Shown piece by piece: positions 53,252-62,882 of a stretch of 64,000 bases of DNA. The position numbers were made by a program, and so were the translations under genes. The stretch spans positions 2,321,685 to 2,385,684 of the forward strand of contig NZ_CP047080.1 of NCBI RefSeq assembly GCF_030408595.1, in the 5' to 3' direction. The notes under the pieces were generated by a model. It searched no databases and was not told the DNA's origin. It saw only the letters and a list, made by a program, of their open reading frames with translations. The DNA comes from Corynebacterium canis (GTDB taxonomy: Bacteria > Actinomycetota > Actinomycetes > Mycobacteriales > Mycobacteriaceae). Each line of letters starts with the position of its first letter. The first letter of the stretch is position 1.

Positions 53252-54100
53252 CTAATACCCCTGCCGCAAACGACGCCCCTGGATTTGTGCCAGCCGGCTG
53301 CCCGACTGACGGCGCGAGAGAACGGAAAGCGCACGCGGGGCAAACGCCAAACCGCCAACAAACCACAACACAGGCACCAGCAACGATTTGTACTCGACCG
53401 AACCAAACACGTTTGGAGCAAGAAGCGGACGAGTAATCTCACCAAGCCAATAAATCGGGAACACCTTCGCCACTGCGGCTACAGCATCCGGCAGAAAATC
53501 AATCGGAAACAGCACACCCGAAATAGACAAAATAAGGTACCCAACAAACATCACCGGCAACATCCACAATTGGCTTGGCGAAATCGCGCCCAACAACACC
53601 CCAATGGGCGCCACACACAACATCACAAACAATGACAGCGGGAACACCAAAAGGAACACACGTGCTGGGTCACCAACCTCAACATTAGAGAAGAAATACA
53701 TGACCAGAAAAAGCAACAACACCGTAAGAAAATTGGCCAAAAACAGGGCGGAGATCTTACTGGCAATATAGCTCGACATACCGTACGGCAGAACCTTTGC
53801 GCGCAAAATTGTGCCGTTTTCCTGATCAACCATGATCTGCGAAGATACCGTCAGCATCCCCGTCATAGACAACGAAATCGCCGGTAGGGAGGCCATAACG
53901 GTGCCATAGGCGGAATCATCACCCGGCAGGTCTCCTCGAAAGTACAGGAGAAATCCAAACAGCGCCGCCGGGGCAACCACAATCAGCACAATCGCCAGCG
54001 GACGAAATTTGTGGCGGATTTCCACGCCGCTGCGAACAACGGCGCTTTTAACCAGTTGTTTGGCGCGTCGCGTGGTTTTTGATTGAGTTCCAATGCTCAT
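53252..54100 (-). CDS. ABC-2 type transporter permease
   Basis: A 282-aa integral membrane protein with six hydrophobic segments (first [19 protein letters not shown]; then [15 protein letters not shown] and so on). It has the ABC-2 signature region around [21 protein letters not shown]...[14 protein letters not shown] near the fifth helix. ATG 54100 is selected because AGGTGG lies eight bases upstream; the GTG at 54112 is weaker. It follows the split ATPase gene by 18 bp and would form an exporter (drug, lipid or peptide) with it. With the ATPase gene broken it is probably nonfunctional. Confidence 0.85.
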   Translation of the reverse strand: MSIGTQSKTTRRAKQLVKSAVVRSGVEIRHKFRPLAIVLIVVAPAALFGFLLYFRGDLPGDDSAYGTVMASLPAISLSMTGMLTVSSQIMVDQENGTILRAKVLPYGMSSYIASKISALFLANFLTVLLLFLVMYFFSNVEVGDPARVFLLVFPLSLFVMLCVAPIGVLLGAISPSQLWMLPVMFVGYLILSISGVLFPIDFLPDAVAAVAKVFPIYWLGEITRPLLAPNVFGSVEYKSLLVPVLWFVGGLAFAPRALSVLSRRQSGSRLAQIQGRRLRQGY

Positions 54101-54295
54101 TGCAATCACCACCTGCTGTCAGTTTTTGGGCTTAACTATTTCCAGGTACAGGTCTTCCAGAGAACTACGCCGCACCTCCAGATCTCGGATCGGCGTGCTC
54201 AACAATTCACGCAACATAGGTATCGGATCAGCGGTCCACGTTTCCCGGTAATCTCCCTGCGCGTCCACCCACGAAACACGCGTACCGCTATCAAA

Positions 54296-55185
54296 GAAGG
54301 TTATTCAGGGGTTTCTGTAGAAGAATAGCTTGGTAAGGGTTTGTATTGTGCGCTTCGTGGTGGCTATGGGTAATCGGCAGTCGGTGTGAAGTATTCGCCA
54401 GTTTTTGATGTGGGCGATTGCTTGTTCGACGACCCAGCGGATGGATGCAAGAGCGTTGTTGAAGCGCTGCTGCCAGGGTTCGAGAACCTTTTGCCCGTTG
54501 TTGCGTTTCTGGGGGATGTCAAAACCAGTACCTACGTACCCAAGGTCGGCGGTGACATAGTCGCCTGGCAACACGGTGGTGATGCCCAGCTTATCTGCGA
54601 TGCGCTTATCGTGAGATCTCCCAGGCATTGGCGGGCTGATGTACTCGATATTGCCGTTCTGGTCGGTCAAGACTGCGAGGTTGTGGCCGGTGGCTTTGCG
54701 TTTGCCGCTGATCAACTGTTGTTGCCCTTTCCATGACCAGCATGGGACCAATGTCCCATCGAGGACGCGATGGCGCGTTGGTACGAGGTCTTCCACGGTT
54801 GGTGCGGTTGGGAGAAAGCGTTCCAGAAGGTCAAGGACTGCGTTGATGGCGCGGGAAATCGTGGGTTGGGACACCCCATAGATCGTGGCGATCACACGTT
54901 GCGGGAGATTTTCGCTCCAGTAGTAGACCAAAGCGCATTCCAGGCTACTGACTAACCCCAAACTAAGGGGGCAATGATGTGTATAACCTGCGGTTTCGAT
55001 GTCGTTGGCTAGCGCGATAATCTCATCAGTCGAACATTTGCTAGTATTGGCCCAGCGGTACAAGGCATTTGTGTTTTGTTTTGTCATAGATTCATTATGC
55101 GGAACCTTGTATCGCCTTTGCTATGTTCGGGGGTATTGAGGTCGGAAAGTCCACCCGGCAAAACCCCAGCGGTTGAATAACCCTC
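54296..55185 (-). mobile_element. IS5-family insertion sequence, copy 2 (890 bp)
   Basis: Same length, orientation and ends as the copy at 41851-42740. Target duplication AAA (TTT on the minus strand) is proved by the restored codon order of the interrupted ATPase gene: LREKF before and DSGTR after. Confidence 0.93.
54305..55087 (-). CDS. IS5-family transposase, copy 2
   Basis: 260 aa, same protein sequence as the transposase at 41860-42642, with the HTH and DDE motifs intact. The transposase is in the same orientation as the host ATPase gene. Confidence 0.93.
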   Translation of the reverse strand: MTKQNTNALYRWANTSKCSTDEIIALANDIETAGYTHHCPLSLGLVSSLECALVYYWSENLPQRVIATIYGVSQPTISRAINAVLDLLERFLPTAPTVEDLVPTRHRVLDGTLVPCWSWKGQQQLISGKRKATGHNLAVLTDQNGNIEYISPPMPGRSHDKRIADKLGITTVLPGDYVTADLGYVGTGFDIPQKRNNGQKVLEPWQQRFNNALASIRWVVEQAIAHIKNWRILHTDCRLPIATTKRTIQTLTKLFFYRNP

Positions 55186-56012
55186 AAACTTTTCCCTAAG
55201 GCTGCTCGGGCTGCCATCAGCAACAATTCCCCCGTGATTCAGCAAAATAATCCGGTTGCAAACGGCCTCCGCTTCCACCAAATCGTGCGTAGCCCAAATC
55301 ACCGTTTTTTCGTTGGTGAGGGATTGCAGGGTGCCGTGGAATTTACGCCGCATACTCACATCAAACCCGGCGGTGGGTTCGTCTAGAATCAGCACGTCAG
55401 GATCCCCCATAAGTGCCGCCGCAACATCCACCCGGCGCCGTTCACCGCCGGATAGTTTGGCCAACCGCCGCCGCATCATTTCGCCTAGCCCGAGCTGTTG
55501 GACAAGGGTTTCACAGCGATTCACAGTTGCCGATTCGTAGGCGGAGCGGAGGTAGGTCAAAAATTCTTCAACGGTCCATTCACCGTGGTCGGTCCACTTT
55601 TGCAACATGAACCCCACCCGCTCTTTAAGGTGGTGCGGATCGCTGGTCGGGCGGGTACCCATAAACGAAACAGTGCCGGTGGTTGGTAAACGCAACCCGC
55701 ACAGCGTTTCAATCAGCGTGGATTTTCCCGCACCATTCGGCCCCAGCAGCGCAATCTTTTCCCCAGGCCGCACCCTAAACGAAACCGCGTTCAGCGCAAC
55801 CTTCTCCCCGAAAACCATACCGACATCATCGCACTTTAAAAGCACATCATTATCCGTACATTCTTTTTCATTCATCGTCGCTGACCTTTAAAAATTGTTC
55901 GGCACGCTCAATGGCTCACGAAAAAGTGCAGGTAGATAAGGGGCTTTATTCGCAAGGCTTGCCTGAGCGAATAAGAACACCTTTCGCGCGGTGGCGTGCC
56001 ACCACATACAAC

Positions 56013-56065
56013 AAAGCCTTTGGTAGAGGGTTACGTGATTAAACAAACCCTCTACCAAAGGCTTT
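56013..56065. terminator. Perfect 20-bp stem-loop between obg and the ABC exporter
   Basis: AAAGCCTTTGGTAGAGGGTT at 56013-56032 is matched by its exact complement at 56046-56065 around a 13-base loop. It lies 94 bases past the obg stop in the direction of obg transcription. No long T-run follows on the minus strand (GCTTTGTTGT), so it may be a terminator, a processing site or a remnant of an element. The remainder of 55876-56158 holds the promoter of the ABC genes. Confidence 0.65.
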
Positions 56066-56158
56066 AATTATGGACGCTACCACGGGGATTACCTGCCAGC
56101 AACCATCCTGCTTTATCAAACATGTAGCCACGCTTTACGGCCAAGGCCGAATCATCGG

Positions 56159-57661
56159 CTAGCCTTCCCAGCGCTCGCGGTCCGCGACTTGCCCGTCGCC
56201 GTAGTCGTATTCGTCGATCAAGCCGCGCCGCACCTGCGATGCGCGCTTACGTTCGGATGCGGAGGTGCGTTCCCTGCGCTCCAAACGCACGTCCGTTCCC
56301 CTACCGGTAAGGGGCGTATCCACGCCCGCGATGGTCGTCGGCTCCCACTCAAAGGACAGCTCTCCGATGGTGACGGTGCAACCTTCCTGGGCGCCCGCCT
56401 TCGCCAAGGCTTCCTCCACGCCGAGTTTGGCAAGGCGATCGCCGAGGTAGCCGATGGCCTCGTCGTTTTCAAAGTCGGTTTGCCGGATCCACCGCTCAGC
56501 TTTTTCGCTGCGCACCAGAAATCCACCGGGGATCTCGGGGTCCGCTTCGATAACAAATTCGCGCTGCCCGGCCACGGCCTTCGGCCGCACAATCGTCCGC
56601 TGTTCGGCCTTTTGTTTGGGCCGGTTGCGGCGGTGTTCCGCGACGATTTCCATGAGCTTATACTTCAGCGGCTCCAGCCCCTGGCGGGCGACGGTAGAGA
56701 TAATAAACACCGGCCAGCCGAATTTTTCCTGCAATTCTTCCAGCACGAATTCGGCGAGCTCGCGGGCCTCCGGCACGTCCGCCTTGTTCAGGATGATCAC
56801 CCGCGGCCGGTCCCGCAGATCGCCCAACCCGGTATCGGCATCCAGCGCGGATTGGTATGCGGCGAGTTCCGCCTCCAGCGCCTCAATATCGGAAATGGGG
56901 TCGCGGCCCGATTCCAGCGTCGCAGCATCCACCACGTGCGCCAATACTGCCGTACGTTCGATGTGCCGGAGGAAGTCCAACCCGAGCCCCTTGCCTTCGG
57001 AGGCGCCGGGGATCAGGCCGGGCACGTCGGCGATGGTAAAGGTATCGTGCCCAACGTTGACCACGCCGAGGTTCGGCTGCAGGGTGGTAAATGGGTAATC
57101 CGCGATCTTCGGCTTCGCGGCGGATAGCGCGGACACCAGCGAGGATTTGCCCGCCGAGGGGAAGCCCACGAGCCCGACATCGGCCATGGATTTGAGTTCT
57201 AGGATCACATCGTGGCGTTCCCCCGGTTCGCCTTTGAGTGCGAATCCCGGGGCTTTCCTTGCGCGGCTGGCCAACGCGGCGTTGCCAAGCCCACCGTGCC
57301 CGCCGGCAGCGGCGATATAGCGCATGCCCTCGGTGGTCATATCTGCCAGCACTTCGCCTTGTTCGCTCATCACCACGGTCCCCGCCGGCACCTGAAGCAC
57401 AAGGTTTTGCCCGCGCGCGCCGTTGCGGTGGTCGCCCGCCCCATTGGCGCCGCGTTGGGCTTTCATATGCGGGCGAAAGTGGAAGTCCAGCAGCGTATGC
57501 ACCTGCGGGCTGACCTCCAAAATAATGTCGCCGCCGTGTCCGCCGTTGCCGCCGTCAGGCCCGCCGAGCGGTTTGAATTTTTCCCTATGGATGGAGGCGC
57601 AGCCGTTCCCGCCGTCACCGGCCGACAGGTGGAGCACAACGCGGTCAACAAAGCGAGACAT
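56159..57661 (-). CDS. obg: Obg/CgtA ribosome-assembly GTPase
   Basis: A 500-aa GTPase of large-subunit assembly and stress control. The Gly-rich OBG domain ([15 protein letters not shown]) is at 1-160. The G domain shows [30 protein letters not shown] and [10 protein letters not shown]. The C-terminal OCT domain ([20 protein letters not shown]) and an actinobacterial basic tail follow. ATG 57661 ([12 protein letters not shown]) is the family start; the open frame to 57751 overlaps the divergent oxidoreductase promoter. Confidence 0.96.
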   Translation of the reverse strand: MSRFVDRVVLHLSAGDGGNGCASIHREKFKPLGGPDGGNGGHGGDIILEVSPQVHTLLDFHFRPHMKAQRGANGAGDHRNGARGQNLVLQVPAGTVVMSEQGEVLADMTTEGMRYIAAAGGHGGLGNAALASRARKAPGFALKGEPGERHDVILELKSMADVGLVGFPSAGKSSLVSALSAAKPKIADYPFTTLQPNLGVVNVGHDTFTIADVPGLIPGASEGKGLGLDFLRHIERTAVLAHVVDAATLESGRDPISDIEALEAELAAYQSALDADTGLGDLRDRPRVIILNKADVPEARELAEFVLEELQEKFGWPVFIISTVARQGLEPLKYKLMEIVAEHRRNRPKQKAEQRTIVRPKAVAGQREFVIEADPEIPGGFLVRSEKAERWIRQTDFENDEAIGYLGDRLAKLGVEEALAKAGAQEGCTVTIGELSFEWEPTTIAGVDTPLTGRGTDVRLERRERTSASERKRASQVRRGLIDEYDYGDGQVADRERWEG

Positions 57662-57764
57662 GAGCTTCCCTATTTCTCTATCTACTAAAGCGCTTAATAG
57701 TATCATTCCAATGCATTGCAAACCACCCGGGAATGGGTGATCCGTCAACATAGTTATATCTGGT

Positions 57765-58805
57765 ATGAAGGCATTTGGATTTTTAAGTTTCGGCCATTAC
57801 AGCATGGCCCCGGGACGCAAACCCGGCCCCCGCGAAGTACTCCACGACGCCATCGAACTTTCGGAACGTGCGGATAAGATCGGCGTGAACGGCGCCTATT
57901 TCCGCGTGCACCATTTCGCCACCCAAGGCGCCTCCCCGATGCCATTGCTTTCGGCGGTGGCGGCGCGCACCAAGCACATTGAGGTTGGCACCGGCGTCAT
58001 TGACCTGCGCTACGAAAACCCGTTGTACCTCGCCGAGGAAGCTGCGGCGCTCGATTACATTGCCGACGCCCGCGTGGCCCTCGGCGTTTCCAGGGGGTCG
58101 CCCGAGGAGGCGTTGCGGGGTTGGGAGGCCTTCGGCTACACGGGCTCGCGCGACCCGCGCGGCGCCGATATAGCCCGCGACAAATTCGATCGTTTTCTCG
58201 AAGCGGTCTCCGGCAAAGGCCTCGCCGCGGCGGATCCCGCCCATTATGGCGCGGGCCTCAAGCTGCCGGTGTTGCCGCACTCCCCCGGCCTGCGGCAACG
58301 CATCTGGTGGGGCGCCGGCACCCGCGAAACGGCCGAGTGGGCCGCGGAAAAGGGCGTGAACCTGATGAGCTCCACCCTGCTTACGGAGACTCACGGCGCG
58401 GCTTTCGCCGACCTCCAGGCCGAGCAGATCGAACGTTTCCGCAAGGCGTGGAACCACGATTTCACCCCGCGCGTTTCCGTCAGCCGCACGATCTTCCCCC
58501 TAGTCACGGCCGAGGACCACCAGTTCTTTGGCCAGCACGCGCAGAGCAATGACCAGATCGGCAGCATCGACGGCTTCACCTCTACGTTCGGCCGCACCTA
58601 TGCCGCCGAGCCCGACAAGCTCATCGAACAATTGCGCAATGATGCCGCGGTCATGTCCGCGGACACCCTCATGCTCACCATCCCGAATCAGCTCGGCCCA
58701 GACATCAACTTCAATATCCTGAAGAATTTCGCCGATCACGTCGCCCCCGCCCTCGGTTGGCAGCCCAATACCGCCGGTCCCGTCACCGGCTACCCCCTCC
58801 GCTAA
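57765..58805 (+). CDS. LLM-class flavin-dependent oxidoreductase (luciferase-like)
   Basis: A 346-aa TIM-barrel monooxygenase-like enzyme using FMNH2 or F420H2. Family motifs: [40 protein letters not shown], and [19 protein letters not shown] (SRG in place of the usual GRG). It is on the opposite strand between rpmA and obg, interrupting an otherwise conserved run; a terminator shared with rpmA follows at 58825. Substrate unknown; ATG 57765. Confidence 0.88.
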   Translation: MKAFGFLSFGHYSMAPGRKPGPREVLHDAIELSERADKIGVNGAYFRVHHFATQGASPMPLLSAVAARTKHIEVGTGVIDLRYENPLYLAEEAAALDYIADARVALGVSRGSPEEALRGWEAFGYTGSRDPRGADIARDKFDRFLEAVSGKGLAAADPAHYGAGLKLPVLPHSPGLRQRIWWGAGTRETAEWAAEKGVNLMSSTLLTETHGAAFADLQAEQIERFRKAWNHDFTPRVSVSRTIFPLVTAEDHQFFGQHAQSNDQIGSIDGFTSTFGRTYAAEPDKLIEQLRNDAAVMSADTLMLTIPNQLGPDINFNILKNFADHVAPALGWQPNTAGPVTGYPLR

Positions 58806-58824
58806 CCCACCACCGTTCGAACAC

Positions 58825-58873
58825 AAAAACGCCGCCCCGGATGCGCGGTTTCACGCAGCGGGGCGGCGTTTTT
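58825..58873. terminator. Bidirectional rho-independent terminator
   Basis: AAAAACGCCGCCCC pairs with GGGGCGGCGTTTTT. The A-run and T-run at the ends make it usable on both strands, between the convergent oxidoreductase gene and rpmA. Confidence 0.92.
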
Positions 58874-58884
58874 GTATGTGTAAG

Positions 58885-59151
58885 TTACGCGGAAACTGCT
58901 TCGGTTTCTACGATGTTTACTACCTTGCGGTTGCGCTTCACGCCGAATTGCACGGCACCGGCCTTCAGTGCGAAGAGGGTGTCGTCGCCGCCGCGGCCTA
59001 CGTTTTCACCCGGGTGGAACTTGGTGCCACGCTGGCGGACGAGGATTTCGCCGGCCTTGACTTGCTGGCCACCGAATCGCTTCACGCCAAGGCGCTTTGA
59101 CTCGGAATCGCGACCGTTGTTAGAGCTGGATGCGCCCTTCTTGTGTGCCAT
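58885..59151 (-). CDS. rpmA: 50S ribosomal protein L27
   Basis: 88 aa: [40 protein letters not shown], then [20 protein letters not shown] are the standard L27 blocks. It begins with an Ala after Met and no Firmicute-type cleaved leader. 44 bp after rplU, same operon. Confidence 0.97.
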   Translation of the reverse strand: MAHKKGASSSNNGRDSESKRLGVKRFGGQQVKAGEILVRQRGTKFHPGENVGRGGDDTLFALKAGAVQFGVKRNRKVVNIVETEAVSA

Positions 59152-59195
59152 TGTCTATTTCCCTCCTTTGGAAAATATGTTCAGCCTACCGGCTT

Positions 59196-59504
59196 TTACT
59201 TGGAAATCCCGGTGACCTTGACAACGGTCAGGGGCTGACGGTGACCCTGGCGCTTCTTGTAACCGGTCTTGTTCTTGTACTTCAGGATACGGATCTTCGG
59301 GCCCTTAACGTGCTCGACGATCTCGGCGTTAACGCTCACACTTGCGAGCTTGTCAGCGGTGGTGGTCACATCGGCGCCATCGACGAGCAGAACCGGGGTG
59401 AGAGCCACGGACGCACCCGGCTCACCCTCGATCTTCTCGACCTTGACGAGGTCACCTTCGGCAACCTTGTACTGCTTGCCGCCGGTCTTGACGATCGCGT
59501 ACAT
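59196..59504 (-). CDS. rplU: 50S ribosomal protein L21
   Basis: 102 aa: [20 protein letters not shown] at the start and the rRNA-binding [20 protein letters not shown] at the end. AGGAGGG lies directly upstream of ATG 59504. The leader (59505-59672) contains a small stem ACCCC-TTGC-GGGGT at 59643-59656, just after the rne stop. Confidence 0.97.
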   Translation of the reverse strand: MYAIVKTGGKQYKVAEGDLVKVEKIEGEPGASVALTPVLLVDGADVTTTADKLASVSVNAEIVEHVKGPKIRILKYKNKTGYKKRQGHRQPLTVVKVTGISK

Positions 59505-59672
59505 AGGAGGGCTACCCCTTTATCTATAAACTCGGATCAGGCACCGCACTTCAAACAAGCAGTGGCCTGAATTTACTGTCTTACTGCATTTGAGCTCCAC
59601 GGCAGGGCCGAACCCCGCCTGAAACTGCGACTTTCGAAGCCTACCCCTTGCGGGGTGTAAACACCAAACCGC

Positions 59673-62483
59673 CTAGTTCGATCGGTAGGATTTCCGAACC
59701 ACGCGTCGCCGCCCGCGGGAAGACTGCACCTTTGTGGTGGCTGTCTGCGCCGCGGCGGTTTCGGTACGCCGTTCTTGTTTTGGTGCGGCAACGCTGGCCG
59801 CGGACCTGCGCACCGCCCGCCTGCGACCGCGACGAATTGAGGTTTCTACCACAGCTTCCACGTGTTCGGCTACCGCATCGGCCGCTTGTCGACGCCGCGG
59901 CTTCTCACCCGCCTCCGCATCCACACGTTCGACCGTCTCGCCGCGCCGCTTGGTGGCCGCTCGGCGCCGGCCACGGCGACGCTTTTCGATCACTTCTGCG
60001 ACCGCATCATCGGCATCGTCATCCGCCACAACCGGCGTCGCCTGCTCGGGCTCCACATAATCGGCGGGGTCTGGCCGCCGATCGGAACGGGAATTGCCGC
60101 GGGTGGCCCGCTTTCGGCGTGGCGACGCCTCAAAGGCGGCGACAGCCTCTTCGAAGGTCATCCGCTGCGGGGCCTGTTCCTCTTCCTCCGTCGTGATCAC
60201 CACTGCGGCCGCGAGTTCCTCAATGGTCGGCTTCTTTTCGGCGGCGTGTTCCTCTTCGCGCCGCTCCGCCTTAGCGCTCGGCTGCTGCGCGGGCCGTGCC
60301 GCGACCTCGTGCTTGCGCCGCGATCCGCCGCCGCTTCGGGTTTCCTGGTAGTCCACGGGATCGTCGTGCAGAATAATGCCGCGTCCGCCGCATTGTTCGC
60401 ATTCGGTGGAGAAGGTTTCCAGCAGCCCGGTGCCCAGCCGCTTGCGGGTCATTTGCACCAATCCGAGCGAGGTGACCTCGGAGATCTGGTGTCGGGTGCG
60501 ATCCCGCCCGAGCGCTTCGGTCAGCCTCCGCAGCACTAGGTCCTGGTTTTCGGGCAGCACCATGTCGATAAAGTCCACGACCACCATGCCGCCCATATCG
60601 CGCAACCGCATTTGGCGCACGATTTCCTCGGCGGCCTCCAAGTTGTTGCGGGTGACGGTTTCCTCGAGGTTGCCGCCGGAGCCGGTGAATTTCCCGGTAT
60701 TCACGTCGATCACGGTCATGGCTTCGGTGCGATCGATCACCAGTGTGCCACCGGAGGGCAGCCACACCTTGCGCGACAGCGCCTTGGTCAGCTGTTCGTC
60801 GATGCGATAGTGCGCAAACACGTCCACGCCGTCGTGGTCTTCCGCGTGGTAGCGTTCCAGCCGCGGCAGCAGGTCGGGCGCCACGGATTGCACATAGGAG
60901 TGGACGGTGTTCCAGGCCCGCTCGCCTTCCACGATGAGCCGGCTAAAGTCCTCATTAAACAGGTCGCGCACCACCTTGACCAGCATGTCGGGTTCCTCGT
61001 ACATGGTCACCGGTTTGGCTCCGCGTGCGGCTTTCTCCTCCTCGGTGCGTTCGGCAATGTGTTCCCACATGCCATGCAGGCGCTTCACATCGGCGGCGAT
61101 CTCCTGTTCGGTCACGCCCTCGGCCGCGGTGCGCACGATGGCGCTTCCCTGCTCCGGCAGGATGTCTTTGAGCATGTCCTTGAGCCGCCGGCGTTCCGTT
61201 TCCGGCAGTTTCCGGGAGATACCTGCGCTATTGCCGTGCGGCACATACACCAAAAACCGCCCGGCCAGCGAGATTTGGGTGGTCAATCGGGCGCCTTTGT
61301 GCCCGACCGGGTCCTTGGTTACCTGCACCAATACCTGATCCCCGGATTTGAGCGCTTGTTCGATGCGTCGGGAGCGTCCGCCAAGCCCGGAGGCGCGCCA
61401 GTCCACCTCGCCCGCATAGAGCACGCCGTTGCGGCCTTTGCCGATGTCAATAAAGGCGGCCTCCATGCTGGGCAGCACGTTTTGCACCCGCCCAAGGTAG
61501 ATATTGCCCACCATGGTGGTTTGCGATTCCGAGGTGACAAAGTGTTCGACCAGCAGGTCGTCTTCCAGCACCCCAACCTGCGTGATCAGCCCGCAATGGT
61601 CGCTGCGTTGACGTTCCCGCACCACCATGGAACGGTCCACGGATTCGCGCCGCGCAAGGAATTCGGCCTCGCTGACGATGTGCCGCTTCTTGCGGTTTTC
61701 CTCCCGCCGATCGGCCCGCCTGCGCCGTTGCGCCTCCAGCCGCGTGGACCCCTTGATGGCCACGGGTTCCGGCGAGGGCTCCTCCACCACCGTCTCGAGC
61801 GTATCCGTTGCCCCGCGACCACGGCCTTTCCCCCTGCGACCACGGCGTTTCCGCCGCGCGCCATCCTCGGCGCTGTCTTCGGCTTCCTCATCTTCGCTTA
61901 TCGACGCCGCGACCGCCTCCGCAGCCGCCTCATCCTCCGGCGCCATGAAAATCGGCGTGACAAAGTTGGGGCCAGCCGCCGGGACGGGAGTGATCTCGGG
62001 GACGACGTCTTCGAGGAGTTCGGCCTGTTGTTCGTCTTCGACTGCGGCCGCGAAATCCTCTAATTGCTTATTGACCTTTTGTTCGATCTGCCGGATCTCA
62101 TTGGCAACGTTCTTTTCCACCCGATGCCGCAGCTTCTCCTGATCTTCGGCGGCTTCTGCTACCGGGGCCTCTTCCACTGCACCTTGTTTCGCCGCATCTT
62201 GTTCCGTAGCGGCCTCTGCTGCGCTCGCCTCTTCCGACGGTGCCGCTGCTGCCGGTGCCGGTTCGCTAGGCTCCGCGGCGGGCGTAAGGGCATCCAACAA
62301 GAGGTTCGCTTCGGACAGGCTGAGGGTGGATTGCGCCACCTTAACCAAGCCGAGTCGATCGAGTTCGATGACGAGTGTTCGGGAAGGCACGCCAAGCATC
62401 TTGGCCAATGCGTGCACCCTTGTTTTCGCCCCCAATTGGGAACGATCAAAATTCTTCAAATTATCTCCAGTGGTGTCAGCCAC
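59673..62483 (-). CDS. rne: Ribonuclease E/G
   Basis: Central RNA-decay endonuclease, 936 aa. An actinobacterial N-terminal region begins with an IF2_N-like helix pair (TRVHALAKMLGVPSRTLVIE), then about 230 acidic/Ala-rich disordered residues. The S1 domain (GNIYLGRVQNVLPSMEAAFI), catalytic Asp segments (MTVIDVNTGKFTG; MVVVDFIDMV) and the zinc-link cysteines ECEQCGG follow. A long basic, Arg-rich C-terminal tail is a likely scaffold for RNA or partner binding. GTG 62483 is chosen because AAAGGAG is seven bases upstream; ATG 62507 lies before that site. Two GTCGAYAAGC sites lie in the disordered parts, one more 180 bp upstream. Confidence 0.95.
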   Translation of the reverse strand: MADTTGDNLKNFDRSQLGAKTRVHALAKMLGVPSRTLVIELDRLGLVKVAQSTLSLSEANLLLDALTPAAEPSEPAPAAAAPSEEASAAEAATEQDAAKQGAVEEAPVAEAAEDQEKLRHRVEKNVANEIRQIEQKVNKQLEDFAAAVEDEQQAELLEDVVPEITPVPAAGPNFVTPIFMAPEDEAAAEAVAASISEDEEAEDSAEDGARRKRRGRRGKGRGRGATDTLETVVEEPSPEPVAIKGSTRLEAQRRRRADRREENRKKRHIVSEAEFLARRESVDRSMVVRERQRSDHCGLITQVGVLEDDLLVEHFVTSESQTTMVGNIYLGRVQNVLPSMEAAFIDIGKGRNGVLYAGEVDWRASGLGGRSRRIEQALKSGDQVLVQVTKDPVGHKGARLTTQISLAGRFLVYVPHGNSAGISRKLPETERRRLKDMLKDILPEQGSAIVRTAAEGVTEQEIAADVKRLHGMWEHIAERTEEEKAARGAKPVTMYEEPDMLVKVVRDLFNEDFSRLIVEGERAWNTVHSYVQSVAPDLLPRLERYHAEDHDGVDVFAHYRIDEQLTKALSRKVWLPSGGTLVIDRTEAMTVIDVNTGKFTGSGGNLEETVTRNNLEAAEEIVRQMRLRDMGGMVVVDFIDMVLPENQDLVLRRLTEALGRDRTRHQISEVTSLGLVQMTRKRLGTGLLETFSTECEQCGGRGIILHDDPVDYQETRSGGGSRRKHEVAARPAQQPSAKAERREEEHAAEKKPTIEELAAAVVITTEEEEQAPQRMTFEEAVAAFEASPRRKRATRGNSRSDRRPDPADYVEPEQATPVVADDDADDAVAEVIEKRRRGRRRAATKRRGETVERVDAEAGEKPRRRQAADAVAEHVEAVVETSIRRGRRRAVRRSAASVAAPKQERRTETAAAQTATTKVQSSRGRRRVVRKSYRSN

Positions 62484-62829
62484 CGTTTCTCCTTTAACCA
62501 CGCGCATGCAAAAATTCCCCGGGCGCGAGGCACACAAACCTAGATCGCGAGCCGCACAGGGAATGAACTTTTTCAAGCTTCACGCAAGGTGCTTGGCACC
62601 TCGCCAAACCCATTGTTTCACACCGCACCCCCAGAACCTTGCCAGATTGCGTAACTGCCGCGGCGTCGATAAGCGTTATCAGTAAGACCCTAGGGCGTCG
62701 CATGGTGGCTCAAGCTCGCGCGTAAGCTTGGTCAGACCTCCGCTCACCCAGGGTCGAACGGGAGCGCCCCCGCACCCCAATACGGGGGTATAAACAAGTC
62801 CACCGCATTCGATACTCAGTGCCCACAAC
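62484..62829. other. Intergenic region upstream of rne
   Basis: Between the rne start and the ndk terminator no gene is seen. It contains a stem AGGTGC-CAA-GCACCT (near 62588), a GTCGAYAAGC copy at 62665-62674, and a C/G stem CCCCCG...CGGGGG at 62767-62788. A long rne leader with a role in autoregulation is possible, as known in enterobacteria, but not shown. Confidence 0.4.
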
Positions 62830-62866
62830 CAAAACGAAAGCCGCCCCTCGGCGGAGCGGCGAACAC
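62830..62866 (-). terminator. Terminator after ndk
   Basis: On the minus strand GCCGCTCCGCCGAGGGGCGGC forms a stem followed by TTTCGTTTT, 17 bases after the ndk stop. Confidence 0.75.
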
Positions 62867-62882
62867 GCGGTGCGTTGGCAAA

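Larger units (their letters stand above)
54119..55875 (-). pseudogene. ABC exporter ATPase gene split by an IS5-family element
   Basis: The 5' part (55186-55875, 230 codons) encodes a nearly complete ATPase: Walker A GPNGAGKSTLI, signature LSGGERRRVDVAAAL, Walker B VLILDEPTAGFD, switch WATHD, ending LREKF. After the IS (54296-55185), the 3' part (54119-54295) continues in frame with FDSGTRVSWVDAQGD and ends LYLEIVKPKN-stop. Joining at the duplicated TTT restores a continuous 287-aa protein, so the IS insertion is the only lesion. The reading frame instead runs 33 codons into the IS, giving a 263-aa product lacking the C-terminal 57 residues; residual activity cannot be excluded. Confidence 0.92.
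3509..62674. repeat. Dispersed 10-mer family GTCGAYAAGC, 15 sites
   Basis: Plus-strand sites start at 3509, 20952, 24802, 29559, 39902, 45119, 53041 and 62665. Minus-strand sites lie at 6446, 20184, 24027, 26660, 33641, 59884 and 61896 (left base). Most extend to GCGGCGTCGAYAAGCG. Two are intergenic; the others fall in genes and are read in different frames (LVDAA/LIDAA, AASTS/AASIS, RRQA). This entry marks the range of a scattered family, not a continuous element. Confidence 0.85.

Noticed and set aside
53230..53445. N-terminal extension of ProB up to 53445
   Set aside because: The added residues are Arg/Cys-rich, overlap the exporter permease gene and are not part of the glutamate kinase family.
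41851..55185. Composite transposon carried by the two IS5-type copies
   Set aside because: The genes between are core chromosomal genes in their usual order (nadD-rsfS-gpgP, proA, proB). The ATPase gene shows that copy 2 inserted alone with its own target duplication.
60612..62063. Long plus-strand open frame (483 codons) opposite rne
   Set aside because: It is antisense to the well-conserved RNase E gene in high-GC DNA, where the opposite strand commonly lacks stops. The translation has no recognisable domain and no ribosome binding site.
62676..62820. tRNA or other structural RNA gene in the rne-ndk gap
   Set aside because: Some short stems are present, but no cloverleaf with a TTCGA-type arm and matching acceptor stem could be drawn.
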